Shown here one piece after another: positions 9,301 to 16,940 of a DNA stretch of 64,000 nt. This stretch comes from Sulfurovaceae bacterium. Lineage in GTDB: Bacteria > Campylobacterota > Campylobacteria > Campylobacterales > Sulfurovaceae. The stretch is from contig JADGDQ010000002.1 of assembly GCA_016744805.1 (NCBI GenBank), forward strand, positions 1 through 64,000, in the 5' to 3' direction. Within the stretch, counting starts at the first letter, position 1; each line of letters starts with the position of its first letter. The translations under genes and the position numbers were made by a program. The notes beneath the pieces are model-generated. The model had not been told where the DNA came from, ran no database searches, and was given only the letters and a program-made list of their open reading frames with translations.

Positions 9301-11173
9301 ATATGACTCTGATACCAAAACAAAAACTCTCTATCCATGGTCTATGTGCGGAGAAGATACATCAGGGGCTGTTAGTGAAGACCAAACATTAGAAGGAAGA
9401 AGATATTATATTCATGAAGGAGATCATTTTGCTACAAGAGCATCTTGGTTTCAGCTTTATCCTCGTGGTACAGATGTATCAGAAGCAAGTTCCCTCCATG
9501 CAGGAAAAGACTTTAATTTAACCTTATGTGCCTATGATGGTAATCAGGTAGGTACACCTAATTGTAAAGAGAGTGCTAGCGCCCTAGTCAAAGAGTATAA
9601 CCAAGATATGTCAAATATTACTCTTCAGAAAAGACTTTGGTTATATAATGATTCTGAAGATAGTGGAACATTAGAAGGTACTCTAAAGTTTGAAGCGAGT
9701 AATAGTGCAGAAATTGTTGATGGTATGAGTAGGACAGTAGATAGTTCAGGAAATCCTACAGGAAGTCCTAGAGTTATGGATGTTACTTTTGATAATGTAG
9801 GAAATGTAGAGGTTGGAATAATAGATGAAAAATGGGCAGAGATAGATGCTGATGATAGCCCTGCTACCTGTATGGATAAATCGGATATAGATAGTATTCA
9901 AGCCTATGTAACATCTAGTAGTGGAGCACGAGAACCTTTTAGTCGATATATTTGTATGAGATCTAGTGAAGATAACTTGACTATGACTTTTATTCCTGAT
10001 TATTTTGAAATTTCTAATACAGAGTTAACTAACCATAGAAATGGGAGCTTTACATATCTTGCAAATGATATAGATAATATGTCTGGGGCAGTAGCGCTTA
10101 GTATAGAAGCTAAAAATAGTCAAGGTATAACTACAACTAACTTTAATAGAGAATCTGATGAATATACTTATCCTGATGATAATGATGGTAAAGGTATAAC
10201 TAAAAAATCAAGTGATAAATATTATGAAAATCCAGTTACTGTAACATTTGAAATGCTTGATCTTGATAATGATGGTCACCTTGATAATCCACATCCATTA
10301 TCAAGTAATAGTGATTATGATTTGCAAAAGAGAGATATTTCTACAGTTACGATGCTAGGTTTTAATAGTGGAAAACTTGATATTAATTCTACATCTAAAT
10401 TATTAGTTCCATATTACAGACGAAAAAATAATGAACCTGTAATGCCATTTGATATTAATATGAGTGATATGAAAGTAAGTGTACAGTCGGTATATCCTTC
10501 AGAGACTATCTCTGGAGATGCAGAGATTAGTAAGGGTAGTATAAACTTCTATTATGCTAGACTCAAACCAAAACTAGATTTTTATGAAGATATAATAGGA
10601 ACAGAAATTACTACACCTATAATGCTTACTATCTTTTGTAGTGAAGTTTTAGATGATGGTAAAGAGTGTAAACAATATAGTGCTATTAATGGAGATGATT
10701 CAGGTAAAACAAATGAGAGAAATTGGTATAAATCTCGAGGGCATACAGTAAGTCAAAATGATGGAAATGGAACTCTTGAAATAAGTAGTATTTCAGAGGG
10801 GAGTGGTAAAGCAGAACTTACCAAAACTTTTTTAGATCCAAGTGATGGTATAGATGATGAAGTAATTGTAGAAAGAGGTAATAATCCTACACTTCCTATG
10901 ACTGTAGTAATAGATTTGGATACGAATTCTAATCTTACAACAAGTCCTTGGCTTATTTATGGTGAGACTTTAAGTGGAGCTATAAATGATGAATCTGAAA
11001 GTGGATCTATAGGTGTAAGTTCAGGTGGTGATGATAAACCTACACCATTTTATCGAGTAAGATTTATTGATGGGGATATTGATGCTGATTCTGATTGGAC
11101 TGGTATTGGTCCTACTGGTAGTGTTATTGATAGGAATACAAATAAATTTAAAAATAATAGAATGAATTGGTAA
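6362..11173 (+). CDS. MshQ-like giant exported protein with Calx-beta and lectin-like domains
   Basis: The 1603-residue protein has a signal peptide (residues 1-24, ending VSQA). It continues with a beta-rich region (about 110-270), a Cys-containing segment, and a Calx-beta domain (about 451-566: DYDVTVEYYTTDGTA...GDY). Next is an L-type lectin/concanavalin-like part (about 571-880, with GWLGLGLDEYGNF), and then a long beta-sandwich C-terminal region resembling the DUF6701 part of MSHA biogenesis protein MshQ. There is no C-terminal anchor. The start is preceded by AAGGAG at the right distance. It heads an operon with three prepilin-like genes, so it is probably a pilus-tip or surface adhesin assembled with them. 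The MshQ match is by architecture and context. Confidence 0.75.
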   Translation: MKKIKYILQILLLLFLIVPTVSQAVTDPKFTECGLFPSALNTWDTIDQGNGDNVINADTIYADSADGKGDVECKLGGTTKDCIVEEFTSDIPNLPSFIKSTTTTNTTASGTLRNEKYGDITVPANANITFDPSGEYNTGDPVMVMQSLTIEEGATVTFGEGDYWIEDWRSFASINIRTTGAVRLFIKGALNLTENHIDFNYDSGKGEAKNMFIFVYGNFLFASNGGGDRQYMSAYVYVQGSFTANHNTSNSKFVGAVTSVGTISLNNNQTYEYDDSGLDDEWGACDAGLNYNNADDVCYYEVEHSGSGCTGSDEFKGGVDCTQTIHIRNLSNKTLKNSTGGIFTLDHSGATITLLSECGVDGVALDWDTTPLCEAVNDWPINLDLIDGIDGEITNYVTYEKLVFEGYDEHSIFTKSAISASLFDGGNLYAIYNKSGSTYAGRVNSCDTTIQFELSGYEVSEDINRLYLTEVVHPIIKINKILDYDVTVEYYTTDGTAKSGLGDYLKVSSHTATIPAGKTRVEIELSIYNDQPIETSENFYVHLKNPSSDIKIGYTDTTTVTILAQDDAPTCFEDEFDDLNEDWRVLSAIGGFTPGIVNVNGDGRLRITDSQEDLSTVVTRDVEFESSQNLIIIEFDYYAYGGCGTGHTGLGSYGADGTVNILFDATVGAEPSAGGFGGSMGYAQFDGNVAGFEGGWLGLGLDEYGNFGRDTESRDGGSSGLVQNNAVIRGEGSGMNGYTYLTSVQLTGNDINALGNAPIAEKNSNDYYSGRYKMTVDARDSAHLYINLMRAESGNEGDYQTIIDLFDAKDSQYGQSTTPDKIRYAISGGTGGGCNKHELSWIKLRGNCSDFTPSGSYTTGPFASQDSWREIKESDFNISTKIVNEPFNVTFLSLDETGIKTEKKEEIDARWSLKYIYNNKGFLYAGEDGTTYYNIKFDSSEYEEQTTREMLRATEGRYDTSIIVDKAYQNMYLEITYCAEYDSDTKTKTLYPWSMCGEDTSGAVSEDQTLEGRRYYIHEGDHFATRASWFQLYPRGTDVSEASSLHAGKDFNLTLCAYDGNQVGTPNCKESASALVKEYNQDMSNITLQKRLWLYNDSEDSGTLEGTLKFEASNSAEIVDGMSRTVDSSGNPTGSPRVMDVTFDNVGNVEVGIIDEKWAEIDADDSPATCMDKSDIDSIQAYVTSSSGAREPFSRYICMRSSEDNLTMTFIPDYFEISNTELTNHRNGSFTYLANDIDNMSGAVALSIEAKNSQGITTTNFNRESDEYTYPDDNDGKGITKKSSDKYYENPVTVTFEMLDLDNDGHLDNPHPLSSNSDYDLQKRDISTVTMLGFNSGKLDINSTSKLLVPYYRRKNNEPVMPFDINMSDMKVSVQSVYPSETISGDAEISKGSINFYYARLKPKLDFYEDIIGTEITTPIMLTIFCSEVLDDGKECKQYSAINGDDSGKTNERNWYKSRGHTVSQNDGNGTLEISSISEGSGKAELTKTFLDPSDGIDDEVIVERGNNPTLPMTVVIDLDTNSNLTTSPWLIYGETLSGAINDESESGSIGVSSGGDDKPTPFYRVRFIDGDIDADSDWTGIGPTGSVIDRNTNKFKNNRMNW

Positions 11174-11182
11174 AGAGGGAAC

Positions 11183-11890
11183 ATGATGAAAAAGTTAATT
11201 ATGAGACCAGCTATTGCTATGATAGAGCTTATATTTGCATTAACTGTTATGGGAATAGTAATGCTAAGTATTCCAAATCTATTAGGAATGGCTATGGGCA
11301 GTACCTATACAAGTTTACAACAAGAAGCAATTGCTACAGCTGCATCTGATATTAGTATAATAATGAGTAGGGAGTGGGATGAATCAAATACAAATCAAAA
11401 TCAAGGACAGCCCATACTTTCAGTAGGTAATCCAGATATAGATATAGGGATTGCAAATGAAAATTATATTAGAACACAACAAACAAATGATGAATCAGCT
11501 CCTGAGCCTGCAACACTCCCAAATAATTTAGGTACAGATGCTGATGATGCTGATGATATTGATGATGCTAATGGTAATGAAGTTAAACTTATAGATGTAA
11601 GTGATACAAAAGCAGGAAGTATAGATACAACTATTACAATAACGAGTAGGGTTAGCTATATGTTTGATGGTGAGACTGCAGGAAATTGGGATGATAGTAT
11701 GGTTGTAAACTATAACTATCCTTTTAATCCAGCTATTCAGGCTAATTCAACTAATATCAAACATATTTCTACAACTCTTATTAGTGATGAAGCAGATACA
11801 GAAATGAGTGAGTTAAATAAGAATATTACCCTTTTTGCATTTTCATGTAATATTGGAGGATTCAAAAGAGAGAGGCGGGTATTTGAATGA
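11183..11890 (+). CDS. Prepilin-like protein (MshD-like minor pilin)
   Basis: The 235-residue protein has a type IV prepilin N-terminus: a short basic leader (MMKKLIMRPA), then IAMIELIFALTVMGIVML with the conserved Glu at mature position 5. The residue before the cleavage site is Ala rather than the usual Gly. The globular part contains a run of Asp/Ala around residues 119-129 (DADDADDIDDA). RBS GAGG stands upstream of the ATG; a second ATG follows directly. It lies 9 nt after the MshQ-like gene and overlaps the next gene by 4 nt (ATGA). Confidence 0.8.
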   Translation: MMKKLIMRPAIAMIELIFALTVMGIVMLSIPNLLGMAMGSTYTSLQQEAIATAASDISIIMSREWDESNTNQNQGQPILSVGNPDIDIGIANENYIRTQQTNDESAPEPATLPNNLGTDADDADDIDDANGNEVKLIDVSDTKAGSIDTTITITSRVSYMFDGETAGNWDDSMVVNYNYPFNPAIQANSTNIKHISTTLISDEADTEMSELNKNITLFAFSCNIGGFKRERRVFE

Positions 11891-12882
11891 TTAAATTTAT
11901 AAGAAACAGAGTCGCATTTAGTATGATTGAACTCATACTAGTTATGGTTGTATTAGGTATTGTAGCCTCTATTTCGGCTTCTCTTATAGCGAGAGTATAT
12001 GAGAGTTATATTCTTCAAAGAGCCATACATAATGCTAGTATCTCTACAGAATTAGCAACTACACAAGTAGCAAATCGGCTTACTTATGCTATTGGTGGTT
12101 CTATTATTGCTAGAAATCCTTTAACTGCATATAACAATGAAAATTCTATTCGTAATATCCAAGATTTAGAGTTAAGTACTGCACAAGTGCAACTATTTAA
12201 TACATTAGAATGGATTGGGTATGATAATGATAGTTTTAGTGCTAATGTTCGTCCTGGATGGAGCAGTTATTGCAATGTAGAGCATGATAGTACAAGTGCA
12301 ATAACTATTGTTACCCCTGGATCTGAGTTAGATGTAGCTACAGATATTATTGCTTCTTTGGGTGCTATAGGGCGTAGAAATGGTAGAATTACTGATGGAG
12401 CACTTATATTTTCTGGAGGGGAATATAGTACGGGACAAATTTATGATTTTAGATGTATGGGATATATAAATAATGATTGTATTTCTCAAATAGAGAGAGT
12501 TGCAGGTGATATAATTACAATTACAGATAATTCAGAAAATGATGATTCTAGAATCTTAACAGATCGGTATCAACTAGCATGGAGTGCATATGCTATTGTT
12601 CCTGGTTTTGTAGATGATGAAGGTGATTTTGAGATTGGAGAGGTAAATCCAGATACAGGCACTTCAGATTTAATGCTTTATTCAAATTATCAACCATGGG
12701 ATGGAGATGATTTTTTAGATGGAGATAGTAATCTTATCGTAAGAAATGTAACACAATTTAAATTTTTTGGTCAGGGTCCTATTGTCCGTTTTAAGATATG
12801 TATTCGAGAAGAAATAGGACTAAATAATGAAGAGGATAGTGATAATTTAGGAGTTTGTAAAGAGAAGGTGGTAATAAAATGA
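11887..12882 (+). CDS. Prepilin-like protein (MshO/PilW-like minor pilin)
   Basis: The 331-residue protein begins MIKFIRNRVA followed by FSMIELILVMVVLGIVASISASL, a type III/IV prepilin signal with Glu5 and Ala at -1. The rest is a large Asp-rich globular domain, with Cys in CNVEHDS and FRCMGYINNDC suggesting disulfides outside the cytoplasm. Its size and place between a MshD-like and a MshP-like gene fit MshO/PilW. It overlaps both neighbours by ATGA, so the three are translated as a coupled unit. Confidence 0.78.
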   Translation: MIKFIRNRVAFSMIELILVMVVLGIVASISASLIARVYESYILQRAIHNASISTELATTQVANRLTYAIGGSIIARNPLTAYNNENSIRNIQDLELSTAQVQLFNTLEWIGYDNDSFSANVRPGWSSYCNVEHDSTSAITIVTPGSELDVATDIIASLGAIGRRNGRITDGALIFSGGEYSTGQIYDFRCMGYINNDCISQIERVAGDIITITDNSENDDSRILTDRYQLAWSAYAIVPGFVDDEGDFEIGEVNPDTGTSDLMLYSNYQPWDGDDFLDGDSNLIVRNVTQFKFFGQGPIVRFKICIREEIGLNNEEDSDNLGVCKEKVVIK

Positions 12883-13391
12883 TACAGCTAAAAATAACAA
12901 TGAAACCAGCATTTTCTATGATTACAGCAATTTTTGTTATATTACTCCTCTCTACAGTGGGTGCATATATAGTTAATACTGCTGGTAAAATGGTGAAAAC
13001 TACAACTATACAGTACTACAAAGAGCAATCATCACTCCTAGCTAAAAGTTATACAGAATTAGCTATTATGGGTGCATTATCTAATAGTGTAACTAATACA
13101 AACTGCTTAGAGACTATTAATGGAGATGTTGGCAATAACCCAGAAAATGGGGAAGGCTATAGAATAGAAACAAGACTCTCTTATATTGGAGATGAAACTT
13201 TGGCATGTACAGGGACAGATAGTATTATCTCTAATGAGGATACTACTCCAGAAAATCAATTCTATGTTATGGTAGATGTATTTGTACGATATAGAGATTT
13301 TGATGTAATAGGTGCAATTTTAGATGGAGGCGGTGATTTAGATGATGTACCATGGGTTACTTATCATAGACGGACATTACAAAGGTTATAG
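12879..13391 (+). CDS. Prepilin-like protein lacking Glu5 (MshP/PilX-like)
   Basis: The 170-residue protein has the leader MIQLKITMKPA followed by FSMITAIFVILLLSTVGAYIV. Mature position 5 is Thr, not Glu, as in the PilX/MshP/GspK kind of pseudopilin that caps the complex. Two Cys (NCLETI, LACTG) could form a disulfide. It is the last gene of the operon; a 10-bp stem hairpin overlaps its end. With the preceding two proteins and the giant MshQ-like protein it probably forms a pilus-tip initiation complex. Confidence 0.75.
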   Translation: MIQLKITMKPAFSMITAIFVILLLSTVGAYIVNTAGKMVKTTTIQYYKEQSSLLAKSYTELAIMGALSNSVTNTNCLETINGDVGNNPENGEGYRIETRLSYIGDETLACTGTDSIISNEDTTPENQFYVMVDVFVRYRDFDVIGAILDGGGDLDDVPWVTYHRRTLQRL

Positions 13392-13413
13392 AGTATTATA
13401 AATATACTCTATA
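13387..13413. terminator. Hairpin between convergent operons
   Basis: A perfect 10-bp inverted repeat (TATAGAGTAT / ATACTCTATA) with a 7-nt loop overlaps the 3' ends of the pilin operon and of the phosphodiesterase gene. It is A+T-rich and has no long T-run, but its place between convergent stops makes a bidirectional terminator likely. Confidence 0.5.
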
Positions 13414-13930
13414 TGCTTCTTTCAAAAATTATTCTTTCACTCTCCCATTTTTTAGCATCTACTGTACGATAAAACCTATCAATAGTCCACTCTTTACTTG
13501 TGACACTTAATAATACACACTCTGTAGCATTTTTTTCTCTTGCACATATCTCTCCAGGGTTTAAAAATAATTTTCCATTAATCTCTTGAGCATGAAATTG
13601 GTGTGTGTGACCAGAGATAATAAGATCTACATCAGGAGTCATATAATAGGGTAAGTGCATAAGTTTTATACGAAGAGAATCTAGAGTAAAATAATAAGGT
13701 TCTTTATATATGGAATAAGACTTACTAAGAGGCATAAGATGGTGGTCATTATTACCAAAGACTACTCTATAGGGCTTTTGTGTTGCTTGGAGCATGTTAA
13801 TATGCTCTTTAGAGCCTATATCTCCTGCATGAAGAAGATACTCTGCACCCTCTTGAAGAAGGTGAGTAATTGCCTCTTTGTGGAGTTTTGTACGGTGGTG
13901 ACTATCAGATAATATTCCTATTTTGAGCAT
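13409..13930 (-). CDS. YfcE/MJ0936-family metallophosphodiesterase
   Basis: The 173-residue protein shows the calcineurin-like metallophosphoesterase motifs in order: LSDSHH (about 7-12), HAGDIG (35-40), GNNDHH (59-64), and SGHTHQ near 110. The family consists of Mn-dependent phosphodiesterases active on model substrates; the cellular substrate is unknown. It lies 3 nt downstream of topA on the same strand and is probably cotranscribed. Confidence 0.88.
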   Translation of the reverse strand: MLKIGILSDSHHRTKLHKEAITHLLQEGAEYLLHAGDIGSKEHINMLQATQKPYRVVFGNNDHHLMPLSKSYSIYKEPYYFTLDSLRIKLMHLPYYMTPDVDLIISGHTHQFHAQEINGKLFLNPGEICAREKNATECVLLSVTSKEWTIDRFYRTVDAKKWESERIIFERSI

Positions 13931-13933
13931 GGA

Positions 13934-16126
13934 TTATACATCTACTTTATGTTTACATTTAAAACACTCATAAACCTCTTTACCTCTAAGAGTCTTTTGT
14001 CCCATTTGATACTCACACTCAGGACATTTTTTGTCTACAGGCTCAAAATTGGCTATAAATTTACATTTAGGATAGTGTTCACAGCCAAAGAATTTTCCTC
14101 TTTTTCCTTCTCTCTCATGGAGTTTTCCTCCACATTCAGGACAAGGGATAGCAATCTCTTTTGGTGGTGTAAGTGATTTTGCATTTTTGCATTTAGGATA
14201 ACCCGAACATGCCAAAAACTTTCCTCTTTTTGAGTTTTTGATTACCATGCCTTTGCCACATTTTTCACATATCTCATCAGTCTCTTCAGGTTGTTCAGGT
14301 TCTGTACCATCTGTATTTTTGGTATATTTACATTTAGGAAAATTACTACAAGCAATAAATTCACCATAACGACCCTTTCTTAATAGTAGTTCCCCCTCGC
14401 ATTTAGGACACGCCTCTCCTGTTGGAATAGCTACTTTAAGACTTTTGATATTCTCTTTACCATCAGCAATTTTTTTCATAAATGGTTCATAAAAATCATG
14501 TAAAACACTTTGCCAATCTATCTCACCCTCACCAACTTTGTCAAGAGTCTCTTCCATATTAGAAGTAAAGCTACTATCAACAATATCTGAGAAATTTTCC
14601 TCAAGCATGGTTGTTACTGTATAGGCTATCTCTGTGGGTTGGATACGCTTTTTTTCTAATTCAATATATTTACGCGTTTGGAGTATAGTAATAGTTGGGG
14701 CATAAGTACTAGGACGACCTATTCCTAAAGATTCTAATCTTTTGATAAGACTAGCTTCATTATATCTTGGTGGTGGTTCTGTAAAGTGCTGTTGGGGAGT
14801 GATTTTGTCTAAAGAGACATCTTGATTTTTACTCAATGTTGGTAAAAGTTTGTCTTTTTCGTTATATCCTGTAACAATATAAAAACCATTAAATAAAAGT
14901 TTCCTACCACTCGCCTTGAATACGGTTTTATCTCCCTTAAAAAGAATAGTTTGTGATTCAAATTCTGCATCAACCATCTGAGATGTTAAAAATCTGTTAT
15001 AGATTAAACGGTAGAGTTTTAGCTCATCATTAGAGAGATAGTCAGACGCAATCTGAGGAGTAAATCCTACCATTGTAGGGCGTATCGCCTCATGTGCTTC
15101 TTGTGCTGATTTTGTTTTAGTAACATAATTCTTGGATTTAGTTGGAAGGTATTTATCTCCATAATTTTCTAAAATATGTTCTCGTATAGATACTACAGCT
15201 TCTTTAGCAAGATTAAGACTATCAGTTCTCATATAGGTAATAACTCCCATTACTCCCTCATTCGTTTTAACTCCTTCATAGAGTTTTTGAGCTACCATCA
15301 TTGTCTTTTTGGGTGAGAACCCTAGTTGTGTAGAGGCAGATTGTTGGAGAGTAGATGTCATAAATGGTGGTGAAGTTTTGGTTTTTCTTTTGGTTGTTTC
15401 TATAGATTGAACATGAAAACTTTCAGTTTTAGCAGAGTTCACAATTTCTGTAGCCATAGCTTCATTACCAATACTTAGTTTATCTAGCTTAGCTCCTGCA
15501 AATGAATAAATGACAGCTTCTATATTTTTTTCAAAGAGAGCATCAATACTCCAATACTCTATAGGGTTAAATGTTGTGATTTCTCGTTCTCTATCAACAA
15601 CTATTTTGAGTGATGAACTTTGTACTCTTCCTGCTGATAAGCCTTTTTGAATTTTGCTTCCTAGAAGTGGAGAGAGTTTGTATCCTACTATTCTATCAAG
15701 AAGTCTTCTAGTCTGTTGGGCATTAATATTATTGGTATCTAGTTTTCGTGGATTAGCTAGAGCATGTTCTATAGCACTTTTGGTAATTTCATGAAAAACT
15801 ATTCTTGGCAGACTTTGTGGATCTTTTTTGATTGCCATAGCAATATGGTATCCAATAGCTTCTCCCTCACGGTCTTCATCCGTTGCGATATAGACTTGTT
15901 GGGCTTCTTTGGCAAGTTTTCTTAGCTCTTTGACTATTGGGTTAGCTTCTCTAGGAATAGAATATTTAGGTATAAAAATACCATTTTCATCTACAGTAAT
16001 TCCAAAATTACTTTTTGGTAAGTCCCTTATATGCCCTTTGGAGGCTACGACTTTATACTCTTTACCCAAAAAATTACTAATTGTTCTTGCTTTTGCTGGT
16101 GACTCGACGATAATTAAGTTTTTCAT
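13934..16126 (-). CDS. topA: DNA topoisomerase I
   Basis: The 730-residue type IA topoisomerase relaxes negative supercoils. The N-terminal Toprim domain shows IVESPAKA and the ATDEDREGEAIG acidic motif. The active-site Tyr is in VITYMRTDS (about residue 299). The C-terminus carries four Cys4 zinc-ribbon repeats, each beginning CPKC, CEKC, CPEC or CPEC; the last is divergent. The length is typical of Campylobacterota TopA. It starts at the ATG 121 nt from the divergent pgbA-like gene. Identification is firm. Confidence 0.96.
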   Translation of the reverse strand: MKNLIIVESPAKARTISNFLGKEYKVVASKGHIRDLPKSNFGITVDENGIFIPKYSIPREANPIVKELRKLAKEAQQVYIATDEDREGEAIGYHIAMAIKKDPQSLPRIVFHEITKSAIEHALANPRKLDTNNINAQQTRRLLDRIVGYKLSPLLGSKIQKGLSAGRVQSSSLKIVVDREREITTFNPIEYWSIDALFEKNIEAVIYSFAGAKLDKLSIGNEAMATEIVNSAKTESFHVQSIETTKRKTKTSPPFMTSTLQQSASTQLGFSPKKTMMVAQKLYEGVKTNEGVMGVITYMRTDSLNLAKEAVVSIREHILENYGDKYLPTKSKNYVTKTKSAQEAHEAIRPTMVGFTPQIASDYLSNDELKLYRLIYNRFLTSQMVDAEFESQTILFKGDKTVFKASGRKLLFNGFYIVTGYNEKDKLLPTLSKNQDVSLDKITPQQHFTEPPPRYNEASLIKRLESLGIGRPSTYAPTITILQTRKYIELEKKRIQPTEIAYTVTTMLEENFSDIVDSSFTSNMEETLDKVGEGEIDWQSVLHDFYEPFMKKIADGKENIKSLKVAIPTGEACPKCEGELLLRKGRYGEFIACSNFPKCKYTKNTDGTEPEQPEETDEICEKCGKGMVIKNSKRGKFLACSGYPKCKNAKSLTPPKEIAIPCPECGGKLHEREGKRGKFFGCEHYPKCKFIANFEPVDKKCPECEYQMGQKTLRGKEVYECFKCKHKVDV

Positions 16127-16158
16127 TCATTCACTACTTATTGGCTGGATTTTTGGCA

Positions 16159-16178
16159 TTGTAACACAAAAGTTACAA
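16159..16178. repeat. Inverted repeat between topA and the PgbA_N-domain gene
   Basis: TTGTAAC and GTTACAA, separated by 6 nt, form a 7-bp inverted repeat in the divergent intergenic region. A TATAAT (16208-16213) for the plus-strand gene is about 30 nt away. It may be an operator; no regulator can be named. Confidence 0.35.
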
Positions 16179-16207
16179 AAAGGCTACATAAATAAGACAA
16201 AACTTAG

Positions 16208-16213
16208 TATAAT
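16208..16213 (+). promoter_or_regulatory. Candidate -10 box for the PgbA_N-domain gene
   Basis: TATAAT lies 34 nt upstream of the ATG at 16248, with AAAGGA (16237-16242) as ribosome-binding site between them. Good spacing supports both the promoter and the chosen start. Confidence 0.5.
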
Positions 16214-16247
16214 CATACGAACTAATTTTCAATTTCAAAGGATTTTT

Positions 16248-16940
16248 ATGCGTACAGGAGCATTAACTTTTTTTCTTATTCTATCAACCATATCTTTAAT
16301 GGCACAATTTTATCCTCCTTCATTTAGTAGTGAAATTAAACAGGTTAAAGGCAATAAAGTGATATTAACTAAGCCTCTTCCCAAAGTTGGTATGAGTGCT
16401 GTTGTTATACACAATTATGGAAGTGAACTCAAAGCCATTAGTAGTTATTTGGTATATGATGGAGCTTCAAAAGCTTCACTACGTCAGCATGAACCAATTA
16501 TACATGCAGAACTTCCAGCGGTTAAACCAAACCTAAAAGTAGGGGATAGAGTAATAGCAGGGTATTTGTATAGAACTATTCTTCTTTTAGCACCAGATAG
16601 TGCAACATACTCTAAAATTACCTCATCTACATCCAAAAATTGGGTACATCCTGATTTGTATGCTCTCTTTTTATCCAAAGAGGGAGACCAAATTCCTACA
16701 AAAGATAACTTAGCAAAGTTTGCAAGTGAGTATCAAGTAGGTCTTATCTATATAGTAAAAAAAGGCAAAGGGATGCTTTATGACCCTATTAGTCGTAGAT
16801 ATGTAGGTGAGATGGCTTTGAGTGGATTACCAAAAAAAGGACAATTTCCTTTTTATATGCGTTTGGGAAAAATAGATAGTGGGTGGTTTAGCAGAGAAGC
16901 TACAGGTACTTATTATAATATGATAGGAAATATTAGATGA
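16248..16940 (+). CDS. Exported protein with plasminogen-binding PgbA N-terminal-type domain
   Basis: The open frame extends far upstream, but the real start is the ATG at 16248. It is preceded by AAAGGA and opens a signal peptide (MRTGALTFFLILSTISLMA). The 230-residue product contains IKQVKGNKVILTKPLPKVGMSAVVIHNYG and a long beta-rich segment ending in a YDPISRRYVGEMAL motif, as in the PgbA_N family of Helicobacter and its relatives. In Helicobacter these surface proteins bind plasminogen, but in free-living relatives the role is unknown. It lacks the long Lys-rich tail of Helicobacter PgbA. Its stop overlaps the next start by ATGA. Confidence 0.72.
   Translation: MRTGALTFFLILSTISLMAQFYPPSFSSEIKQVKGNKVILTKPLPKVGMSAVVIHNYGSELKAISSYLVYDGASKASLRQHEPIIHAELPAVKPNLKVGDRVIAGYLYRTILLLAPDSATYSKITSSTSKNWVHPDLYALFLSKEGDQIPTKDNLAKFASEYQVGLIYIVKKGKGMLYDPISRRYVGEMALSGLPKKGQFPFYMRLGKIDSGWFSREATGTYYNMIGNIR

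Noticed and set aside
11167-11349. 60-codon frame overlapping the start of the MshD-like pilin
   Set aside because: It is the other frame of a proven prepilin N-terminus; no independent start signal.
15909-16247. Upstream extension of the PgbA_N-domain reading frame across topA and the intergenic region
   Set aside because: It overlaps topA on the other strand, crosses the candidate promoter, and the ATG at 16248 has both a ribosome-binding site and a signal peptide.
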